Of a DNA stretch of 64,000 bases, positions 12,501 through 24,500 are shown one piece after another. Under the pieces are notes generated by a model. It did no database searches. It was not told the origin of the DNA and saw only the letters and a list, made by a program, of their open reading frames with translations. The translations under genes were made by a program, and so were the position numbers. Each line of letters opens with the position of its first letter. Position 1 is the stretch's first letter. Source of the DNA: Siphonodentalium dalli (taxonomy: Eukaryota; Mollusca; Scaphopoda; Gadilida; Siphonodentaliidae); assembly GCA_032622095.1 (NCBI GenBank), contig CP136061.1, positions 120,042,754 through 120,106,753 of the forward strand, written 5' to 3'.

Positions 12501-15500
12501 TGGCATTTTGCGAAAACCCTGTGCCCTGGCGACAACGTCAATAAAACTAGTTCCGGCTTATATTCCACTAGAGGTACTAATACTATGTTTTCAATGGTTG
12601 GGATACATATGAAAACATGTGTCCCATGTCAACGGATGTGGAATAAAAAGTAATCTATGAAGAATTTCATGAAAATATGCAACGCATGCAGTTTTGTCAG
12701 ATGTGGGAACGTACCGGAATGTATATATTTGTTCAGACAGTAACCTGTTACATGATATATGGGGCATACAACATAAATAGACAATGAAGCATGTTCGTAA
12801 ATTAATCGAAAGGCTTGGCGGTCCGGTGAGCGGTCATCTAAAAGTCGAAAATTCTAAGTATACAATAAGAGTGAGAAATGATAATCAGTTTACATGTTTT
12901 TATATGAAAACTAGCTGGAACATGTTTTAGAAACGAGAAATCGACGGAAATTCAGCTTCATATTTTGATTTGAAATTCGAGCTTGGCGGTTCGGTGAAGG
13001 GTCATCTAAAAGTAAAATAATCTTAATATAAAATGTTCAAAACTGCCAAGCTCGACTATGTGTGAGGAATGATAATCATTTTACATGTTTTTACATGATA
13101 ATTATAGCTGGAACATGTTTTAGAAACGAGAAATCGACGGAAATTCAGCTTCATATTTTGATTTAAAATTTGAGCTTGGCGGTTCGGTGGTCGGTCATCT
13201 AAAAGTCGAAAATTCTCAGTATACAATGTTCAAAACCGCCAAGCTCGACAATGAGAGTGATATATAATGATCATTGAACATGTTTTTAAATGAAAACTAC
13301 GTACAAATGGTGTTTAAAAAGAGAAATCGGACAAAAATCGACAAGAAATCTGCGTAAAAAATCGAGGTTTTCATTCGGTGAACACGCCCCCATTAACCAG
13401 CCATCGATCATCTAAAAGTCGAAAATTCTCAGTATACAATGTTCAAAACCGCCAAGCTCGACTATGAGAGCGAGAAATGTTAATCATTTTACATGTTTTG
13501 ACATGAAAACTAGCTGGAGCATGTTTTAGAAACTAGAAATCGGCGGAAATTCAGCTTCATATTTTGATTTAATATTCGAGCTTGGCTGTTCGGTGGTGGG
13601 TCATCTAAATGTCAAAAATTCTTAAAATAAAATGTTCGAAACCGCCAAGCTCGACTATGAGAGTGAGAAACGATAAACATTTTACATGTTTTTACATAAA
13701 AACTATAGCTGGAACGTGTTTTAGAAACTAGAAATCGGCGGAAATTCAGCTTCATATTTTGATTTAAAATTCGAACTTGGCGGTTTGGTGATCGGTCATC
13801 TAAAAGTAAAAAAGTTCTCCGTATATAATGTTCAAAACCGCCAAGCTCGACTATGAGAGTGATAAATGATAACCATTCAACATGTTTCTAATAATAAAAA
13901 ACTTGGTACAACTGGTGTTTAAAAAGAGAAATCGGCCAAAAATCGACAAGAAATCTGCGTAAAAAGACGATGTTTTGATTTTGTGATCACGCCCCCTATT
14001 AACCAACCAAATGGGGACATTACTGCCAATATTGTCGATTAGTTTACGAAAATGGGCCATATAAGTAATTGGCTGGTGCCATTCCAACATAAATCACGCG
14101 AAAACAGCGTTTAAAAGGCTTTTAAAAATTTCAAACAGCCAAGCTTGTCTTTTAGTCACCTCCCTCAAAAACTGCCAAGCTTGGCGTCAAGCTTGCATTT
14201 TAGCCACTCTCTCGACGTGTGAAAAACATTAATACGGGAAGAGGTTTCATTCCAATATCTGCCTCAGTTATGATTGCCAACCACAAGCTAGTGTTAAGCG
14301 TATTGCAATTTGCAAAGTCAATATGTTTAGGGTATGTTCACACGCTGAAAATCGCCCGACCATTTTACAGGCAGTTCGTCGTAGAGGGCTTTAGTTTGCC
14401 AAGATGTGAACTACAACCTACTTATAAAATGCACATACCGCACTGTTTACTGCGTGCGCAATGATATATATATGTAACTCCATATGTTATAATGACATTT
14501 TCTCGAAATTAGCCTTCAAATATATGGCAAAATCGACGGTGCAATAACTCGTAGCATTCCATTGCCACAATAAGCAATAAAACAATCGAATACACTATTA
14601 TCCTTTTCATAGAAACATCCAGTTCGCTACCCAACAGCATAATGTTTTAAACCTTCTATGACCGGAGCTTCCTAAAATTTTGTGAAAATCCTGTGGAAAT
14701 GCATTCTCTTATATATGCGAATCTCCCATTAGGCGACTGCATATATAAGGGAATGCTTTGGAACCCATATCATTCTCGTATATATGCGAGGTTCCCTATG
14801 GGAGACTCGCATATATAAGAGAATGCGATGGCACAAGGTTTTAATGCTGCACCAGAGCAGCTCCCGGCATGAAAGGGTTATCCCATAATGTTTTCGGACT
14901 TTGCAGTGAGGACTGACATTGTTGTCTATGTATATTGGAATTCGTTCCCAAGATATATGTGATCATACGGAATAACAATCGGTTGTCATCTACCATGTAT
15001 ATAACTTTGAGTGCTAAAATTGCCATTAATCATTAAACATGTCAATGTATGCATGCCCCGTTCACTGTATGACAAACTCGCATAAAATCGTGGGTGGGTC
15101 ATAACTAAAATCTCATGTAAGGTGAATACGGGGGGGGGGGCTTATTTTGTTTGTTCAACAGTATATTTGAATTGAAGTGATATTACCAATGTTTAAGAAT
15201 TATTTCGAATTTCTTGAATACAATTTGGATATTTCAGGCCAGAAGCCAGACAATCAGCTAGACGAAATAACTGGGAATCTCATTACGTCATTGTCAGCCA
15301 ATCATAACATGTATCCGTAAAGATATGCAGCCAATCAGTAATGGTTGCACTCAAGTTCGCTCAGTTCATTATCTTTCAAAACTAAGGCAAAAAAAAAAAG
15401 TGTTTTGGTTCTCGGGCAATTTTTTTTTCAAATCAATGAGGGAGGGAGGGTTTTATTTTTATTTTTTATTTTTTTCTGCGCATAGTAAGCATGGAGAAAG

Positions 15501-18500
15501 ATACCTTCCTCTGTCTAGTAATAACCAGAAAGGTAGAGGGAACTGTTATGCATATAAATTCATTTAGTCTTATATAAAGATGACATTGTACTACCAGTGT
15601 ATGACTGGGATTACCCAACAATATATAATGCCCCTGACAGTAACTACTGTTATTGTTGTCTAAAAACTGATACCTCCCCATTCTAATATGTGATCCTGAA
15701 TTTAGTCCTGTGCCTTTCAATTGTATAAAGTTACAATTAGTGTAAGTTGTTCACAATGACTAATTGTAAGAAGAGCATGAGGATCAGCTAATCATTTTCT
15801 TAATTGTAGTCATCTACTTCATGTTGTAAGCCTGCAAGTCACTTTTGAACACATTACATGTTAGAGCTCAATGCACACTAATATTCAACACATATATGCT
15901 ATGGACATGTTGATAAAATAAAAAAATAAAAATAAAAAAAAAAATTCTTTTTTCAAATTTGTTTTTTCGTAACTTTTTTTTGTCATAACATCAGGCATTG
16001 CAATAAAAAGGCATAATGCGGCCCTTTTTATTCAATGCGGCGGGGCCTGAGAACCAAAACATTTTTGACTTTTTGGCCTGATGTGAAACTATTGCTCAAA
16101 TCTTAAAAGGTGAAAAGTATTGTATTTTGTTCAAATATGCGACTGATTTGGATCACCTTTGTTCAATTCTTACCCACGCTGTTCTTCCTCTCTGGTTCCC
16201 TACGTAGTTTCTTCAAGACGACAAGACTTCCCTGAAACATTAAAATGGAATCGACATTTAATTTAGTATACGAACTCATAATAGATATGTTTCTATACCT
16301 TTTGACTACTTTGAAAAAATACTCACGGAAGTGTTAAACATCATCCCGTCAAAACTATCCCACGACATCCATGCATTGACCCCAACAATTAAAATTGAAG
16401 AGCTTTTTGTTAGTTTTCCCCGATACAATAGCACATGAAGAGCATTCATGTCGTTTCTGATCAGCAATTTGAAAACGAATTAAAACACAAACCCAATGTA
16501 CGTGAAATTGTTTATAGTAAGAACATTGTTTGTGTTGCGTTGTATTATCTAGTTATATCGCAAAACACTAACGCTTGAAAGTCCCTTTCTGTGAGGTATA
16601 ATATATATACGAAGTGATGAAGACGTGTGTAAGGTTACAACTAACATGTCGCTTTGATATATATTGAAATGTGAGGGAATTTTTAAACTTGAATAGACCA
16701 ATACTTGTACCCCTCTATCGGAGAAAATGAACTACTGTTATGCGTGGAACAATTATAGTCGTTTATGGTAAATACTGAAAAAGTGGTTGCCATTTTGAAA
16801 GCCATTTTTAAAGCCATATCGGCGGGGAGTGCACATTTTGATTTTGGTGGGGAGTACCAATTTCCATTTGGGTCAATTGCTTTGCATTAATTCGGAATTC
16901 GTGGTCAATGTTTCTTCTTTGTCCAAATTCAAGTAAATGTGTGACTCCATATTTACTCTCAAATGTATGATTCCACTGCCATGATTGTGGTGATCATAAA
17001 CATGCACGTGTGTCTGTATTTTTGAACGATAATTATAACGGCTTGTTCCAAATAGACTGATATTAATATTCACTCACCGATGTTACCAACACCATCCAGT
17101 CGCTGTTGCTGGTATCTTTAATAACTACGGATCCTCGCCTACAGTGATATAAACACTCCATGACGTACTAAATAAATCCACTATTCGTATAATGGCGGAC
17201 TAAGCTTCTAAGAACTAGAATACTAAAACAAAATCAGAACGAAGAAACAATACGACAAAGAAAAAGAAAAAAAACTTTCATCTATCGAAATATTTGAAAA
17301 TGCATAATACACTGCTTAGATTATCAACACTAACATGTACATGTAGAATATAAGTAACTAGTTTTATTTCATAAGGTCATACACGACTTTATACATGCAT
17401 GAACTATCTCGGTCAGTTGAATACCCATGAATAACATTAAATGGAGTCAAGGCCTTCGATTGGCTTCAAAGTGGATTTGTGAGAAATAACATAAATGTCT
17501 GTAAAACAACTATCATCAACATGTACACGAAACATACATTTACTTTGTTCTTATTTTCACTATAATCAACTCTTCAATAACGAGATTTAGTTAAAATTCG
17601 CATATAACAACCATTGTTACGTAAACAATAATGTTGTAGTGGCATTGCCCATAATACATTATAGCCCAATTATTCCAATAAAATACCAAAGTTTCATCAA
17701 AACGTCACGGTAAACATTGCAAAAGGTTAAAGCATTGAACAATATTTTGAAATCATATTCATACTGAAATATTTGAACGTACTACACGAATAGTTATTGC
17801 ACATTTACCCAACTGCGAGTGCCTTGTGTCCCTTTAAAATTATAAAACGGAGAAGATATTTATGTAAGCCAGCTGTCACTATGTTACCGGTTTTCCCAAA
17901 TACGACAACAATAAAGATCGTTCGGCTTAATGTTTTTTCATTAAGATTACAATATTTAAAATTTAAAAAAACTATTTTTTCACCAGCATTTACGAGGCAG
18001 TGAGAATTATAAATATTCATCGGCCTATTTCGACCACATCAAGTTAACAGCAACGAGACAATAGAGAAAACACTCCCCTGAAAATTACTCTTGAAGATTT
18101 TTAGTATAGCTTGATATATAATTGGTAAACAGCATGTTTGTGGAAAATTAGCAGCCAAATATTATCTCCATGTCAGGTGGATTGCACATATATAATTATT
18201 ACTCACTTGAAAAAGAGATAGAGACATCTTGCTTGATTCTCTTGCAATTTGTCTAAATTCCAACCGTCGAGAAAGAAGAGTGAACTGGAATAACAATCGA
18301 TTCGCATCAGAATAGATGGGGTGGGTTTGGTGAAAACAGCCGATTTCGACTGTGCAAGCTGTAAAAAGTTTCATCGCAATAAATCTACCTAAAATGGGAC
18401 AAGTTTATTAGCTCGACCCTTCACACTGGACGAACGGAGGCCACATAAACCCTGATAGTGTCCCCAAGAAGCTCGGATCGTGTCCACAAGAAGTTCGGAT

Positions 18501-21500
18501 CGTGTCTACAAGAAGCTCGGATCGTGTCCACAAGAAGCTCATATCGTGTCCTCAAGAAGCTCGGATCGTATCCACAAGAAGCTCGTATCGTGTCTACAAG
18601 AAGCTCGGGTTGTGTCTACAAGAAGCTCGGATCGTATCCCCAAGAAGCTCGCATCGTGTCTACAAGAAGCTCGGATCGTGTCTACAAGAAGCTCGGATCG
18701 CGTACGAAAATAATACTAGGTGAGTGCATGGAACTCCTATTAGGATAAAATAAAATAGTGCGAGAACGTCGCGTGAGATATGTTTACTAATATTCGGTTC
18801 ATTCCAGTATATGCTATACGTGGCAGGACGGAGTCTTGTTTTACCACGCTTTCTGTGTGCATGTCGGTCTACGGGGATCTCCGCGTATGGTGGTGAAGAA
18901 ACAAACACTGTCGCTAACCGTACTGCCTGTACATGTACATTGTTGATACATAATATCAAACCAAAGGTGCATTTTTTAAGGAACACAAATATCCTATAAC
19001 ATATATGTGGGGGTGGGGGGCACCTGGCCACATCTAAATTCTCCATTCGAGGAATCAAGATCCTTATCTTATACTTAAGTGTAGTTATTGCTACGCACAT
19101 CACCAATTTTGTCTTGGACCTGTGACTGAAGAATTCAGGTTTGCTATAACGTGCAAGCGTTATAGATATGTCTCCAATGTTTTCGATATTAGCAGTGGTG
19201 ATCTAAATAAGAGTTTGTTTTCAAACCCTATCGAAAATTGATTGTCCTCACCTCAAGAATCTTTTATTCCCTGGCTCCGCTAGACTTTTCAATCCTCCAC
19301 ACATGAAAATAATATGGTAGTCCTGTAAAAAATAAGATGTGCATTTGTCAGTGAATCGGTGCGCGTTCCTGATATCATAGCAGTATAGCCGCCAGATATA
19401 CTATTCAGCCGATATCGCGAGTAACTGATATTGAAATTAAATAGCTATTGTATCTGTCACGACTCCAGAAAGCTACTTCTCATCACATAAACCGAGACAC
19501 GAATCACATCGGATAGAAACATATGACATTAGAAGAGGATTTAGGTAGACATAATAGGAGTTTTAACGAGAATAGACTGCATTTTTCGACATACACTTCC
19601 AGTGAAAAAGCAAGAGAACCAAATAAAGCAACATCAATTTGTTCTTTCTGGCCATTTTCAATTTATATAACCGACAATTGCTGCTTATTTGCAGAGAACT
19701 GCAGAACCAAACGTTGATGTCTGAAGAACCAAATTTAAGAAAATTGCCACAACTGGATTATTTAAATGATCCATAAAAGGATAGTTAGTCGTCATCACAA
19801 TCATCATCTTCATATCGCCCTTATCATCATCATAATCAACAGCAGCATCATTATCACCATCCTACACCGCATTACCATCATTATCAACATAATAATGTTG
19901 GAGAGTGTCATTAACTGATTACGCCACCGGCCCTACAATCTTTGGCGAAATTTGTTTGGAACCAACTCCAATGAGGACAAATTATGGAACCAAACATTCC
20001 TTATTTGGTCCTTTGTCAACCAAGAACCAATTGGTTCTTTGTTTGGTTCTTCAATAAATGTGGTGGAGAACCGATTGTTTCCAGTTAGGTTCCACTCTGT
20101 TCCAGTGAAGAATCAAATGTAACCAATTGGTTCCACAATAAATATGGTGTATAACCAAATGGTTCTAGTTTAGGTTCCACTTTGTTACAGCGAAGAACCA
20201 AAATGGCGGGACAGTTTACATAACAAAACCAGTGGGACAGTTTGTAGAAACAAATAAGCTTATTTGGTTCCCCATATTATTTGCTGTGAACCATCATCGT
20301 CATTTCATCAGCATCACCATCATCATCACCACAATTATCATCACGTGACCGTAAAACTTGAATATAAAATGGCGCATATGCTCTGCTATATTGATAAAGG
20401 GTGAACACGTGACCGTTGTGCCACGCGATGATCAGCGGATACTTCTAACAACAACAACAACGTGTTTGTAGTGATAGCTACAAATATAAACCAATTGATA
20501 TATATATAATCTGTTTTATTATACATGTCTGGTAATATTACTGTATGGATAATCAGTTCATAGTCGTCAAAAAGAGGAAACAACCAGTGACTCAAATGGA
20601 ACGAAGATGTAACTTACCAACACAACGGTTTAAATTATGAGCTATCGTTTTGCATTAAGAGTAGAAAGAGACAAGTCTCACCTCGGCTGATATTGCTAGA
20701 AACTCAGTCGGTTCTTTGGTTGTTACCGTTGACTGCCTGAGGTCCCTGTTGATGATAGCCAGTTCCTGGAATAGTTATCGGACAGTAATTTCTACATCGG
20801 CTTTCCGACTGGAAAATTCAAAGCTGACACCCAATATATTTACAAATGTCCCAACTGATGTCAATTATATTAGACTATCGACCTGAAAAGACATATATCA
20901 CACAAAATATTGTTGGGATATCAACTTTTTAATGAATAACAATTTAAACCTATTAGTGGTAAATATCAGTTTGAAATGTTGGCGTGGTGTTGAGCTGGGA
21001 CGTGGAAATAGGGTCACCAGAGACGGAGACCCAAATGTTCATATCAGAGATATCCCACCTGTACTCACCTCTTTTCGGTTGGTCTAAAATACTGGTCGGA
21101 ATATCAAACATTACAGAATCTCTTTTTGACCTGAAATTTCCACCCAATGTTATGTCAGGCGTCGAATTTCCAACAAATGTTAACTAAAGTTGGGTGCTTG
21201 ACTACATTGTGCTGTGGGCGCTGAGACACCCCCATCGCATAACTCTATCGCCAAGTCCATGGGCGTGATATTTCAGCTGATAAGACATTTTCCTAATTAC
21301 TAAAGAGGGTGTGAAACGTTTATACACATATGTATAAATTTTCAATTCCGATGGTCCAGCCATGTCTGTATAAACAATCAGTAGACAAAGAGATATCTTT
21401 ATTACCTCCAAGTATAGGAGAGATCGATATACATGACATATAATTACAGTTGGATTAAAGTGGGCTCCCCTGGTCAGTGTGGTGGGCCGTTATGTATAAG

Positions 21501-24500
21501 TATGGAGAGGTGTTGGAAACCACGAGAGTGAAGCATATATGCACTTGAATGTTCACTACAGCTTTTGTTGCAAGAGAATCTGATTTGTCCAATAGATATG
21601 AAAGTTAGTCGTTACAACATGCGTGGGTGTTGAGAAGATAATTACAATGGACTTGACACGGGTTGCTGAACGCCATTCCTGATAATTGTGCTGAGAACGT
21701 ACAGGAACTTCGCAGAATATAGTACTAGTTTCTTGAGGCAGTGGGATATGTGTTCTGTTAGGGTTTCCAGAGAACTTCCGAGGAGGGTTGCTACCAAGTC
21801 ATATTTGGCTAACGACGTAAGGTAAAAATATTCGGGTATGCCGAAACGAGAGATAATCCCTTCCCAAAAAGAGTTTCTGATGATGAGAGCGGCTGGAGAA
21901 GAGCATACGAACAGGGCGTGGTCGATTTCGTTCGAGTACACTTCGCTGCAGAGATGACCCTTTGTTTACCTACCCCAAAAGTATCTCCTCTGAACAGATA
22001 AGCCACTGGACGGGTGCAAGATTTGTTTTCATTCATCACAGTAACGACAACTGTAAATAATAATAATAATAATAATAATAACAACAAGAACTGAGTGTTA
22101 AAAATATGGCGTGTCTTTTCTTAAATAGATAAAAACGGTCACTTTGAGTCAGAAATACAAGTCAATAGGAACTTCTGTTGCGATGTTTTCCACGAACTGG
22201 GCAAAACATGTGGCTATTTTAGAACAATTAGTATATTTTTCGATTTTTAGCCACTTGACTGTTTAAGAGGCCACACTTGACTCGCTTTCCTGGGACCAGC
22301 ATATTAAGCCGATAAATACGCTAAATATTCTTATATGGCCATATAAACACGTTTGCCTACATGTATATACCCTCAGATCATTCATTTCTTGCCAGAATAT
22401 ACTGCCGTGAATACGATATAAACACACTAAAAGTAAGTTTCTCCAACACACTGCACATATATCCATAGAAATGATCCGATTGCTATGAACTTTCGTATGT
22501 ATAACCTTTATGATCAGTTTAGTTAACTGTGCCAAAGCTAAAATTTGGATTGAAGTTATGCTTGCTTGAGAGCCATTTTATAGAACAACTGTCAAATCCA
22601 AAAATCACAGTTAATATTTCAAACCTCAGAAGTTAATCATATCATATCATGCTTATATCAAACTTAAACGCGTAGACATTGAATTTCCATTGAGAAGGCA
22701 ATGTGAGTTTTTCGACAAAATAGAAGGATATAGTAGTATACACTTATAGAAATTTGGTTTGCCAACATATATATATAGGGCACATATGAATGTGCTCAAT
22801 ATGAGTCGCTAATGTTGACAATTGGTCACAGTCGCATGCATGGTATAGTTAGTAAGGCTTACATACCACTCGCCACTATGATCATAGTATGTGGTTTACC
22901 CATCCATCCGGCCACAATTCCACGATTTAAGTGCTACAGGTCAAAGTTCTGGAGTAGAATTCCAGATACGAAATGTGGACTGGACACTGGCTCGATGTCG
23001 CTCCTGTCCTCCTCTGCCCTTTTCGTCGTCATGACGGCGTGCTGTGTGTAGCGATGTAGCCTCAGCATAGAGCCATATGGAATTCTACTCCAGAACTTTG
23101 ACCTGTAGCACTGAATGCGCGGAACAGGGCTGGGTGCAGGGATGTGGCTAGAGGGGGGTGTGGGGGTGTCTCACCCCCAGCAGAGAGCTATATTTTCAAT
23201 AGTTGGAAATTTCATACCTGCCACAACGAAATTTCACACCAACAATAGGTTGAAAATGTTCTTGTAGTTTGATTATAAAACAATTTATTGGGGGAATTTA
23301 TTGTTTTTCGACCAATATTTGCATATGTTCCTATTTTTTTTCAAAATTTTTGACAGAAATGGACATCAGTTGGAAATTTTCCAACCTTAGGGGGGTGACA
23401 GGTTGGAAATTTCCAACACTTGGAAAGCTTGTGTCCTGGTCCCTCCCCCGTGGCCAGTCAAAAACTTCTAGTTAATTTAAGAAAACAAAATTGGTCAACA
23501 TTGTCATTGGAATTGTCATCAGTTGGAAATTTTCCAAACTAAGTGGGGGTGTAGGGTTTGAAATTTCCAACAGTAGGAAGGCTTGAGGCTAGTCTAGATG
23601 TTAGGATTTTGCGATTTTCTTGTTCAGATTTCAAAATTTTCGCACACCGGGCCGAACCATGGTCGGCCCGGTGTGTCATTGCCCCATCCACATGGCCAAT
23701 ACAAAACTGCTAATTAGTTTAGCAAAACAATATTTTACTACATTTGGTCAAACTTGTAGACATAAATGGTCATCAGTTGAAGAATTTTCCAACCTGAGGG
23801 GGAGCATGAGGTTTGAAATTTCCAACACTAGGAAAGCTTCAGTTGAGGCCAGTCTAGATGCTAGGATTTGCGATTTTCTTGTATATAGTTTTCAAAATTT
23901 TCTCACACCGGGCCAAACAACCATGGTCGGCCCGGTGTTTCCTGGTCTGTTGTCGGTAGCTGTGTGCATTTGTCTGTAATTAGATCACTAGTTGTTTTTT
24001 TGAGGCAATTTTCAGGTTAAAATATCTTAATGTTTTCATACTGGGAAAATATAAGCATGGCTTATGAATATATAGGAAATTAGGCCTGAGCATGAGGTAC
24101 AAGGGGGTGGGGGTGCAAATGGAATTATGCAAACAAACAGTTGTTGGTGCGATTTCGACTCAAGGGGGGGGGGGGTGCAAGTGGAATTATGCAAAAAGTT
24201 GTGTTGGTGTGATTCCGACTCAAGGGGGGGGGTGCAGTTGGAAATTCCCAAGGTGGACACCCCCCCCCCAGCGGAGACCCTCTAGCCACATCCCTGGCTG
24301 GGTGGATCCAATATGGTAGCGACTCAGTGGTCTCAATCTCACTTATTGTGCTCTAAACCTCTTTCTGTGATTTTTGAAAACTGCAGTTGGATTAGTTTTC
24401 AGATGGAGAGTATCTGCGCCATGCAAAGTTCGTAACCATGGATTCCACATATTTGGAGAAAATCTCTGAAATATAAGGGGGGTCTTACCTTTTAATGCGT

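Larger units (their letters stand above)
8631..16173 (-). other. Intron 12 of CNBD2-like gene, 7.54 kb
   Basis: Filled with repeats described separately: the shared module, CTCG hairpins, double-palindrome MITEs, CGTGACC repeat, satellite and TIR element. Nothing recognised in 10240-10830, 11950-12470 and 14880-15390. Confidence 0.75.

Noticed and set aside
18458-18703. CRISPR-like array
   Set aside because: Units are contiguous with no unique spacers, and the window is eukaryotic.
18458-18748. Three overlapping plus-strand open frames encoding STRSSDRVYKKLGS-type repeats
   Set aside because: They are three frames of one 22-bp satellite with no plus-strand stop codon; not a protein.
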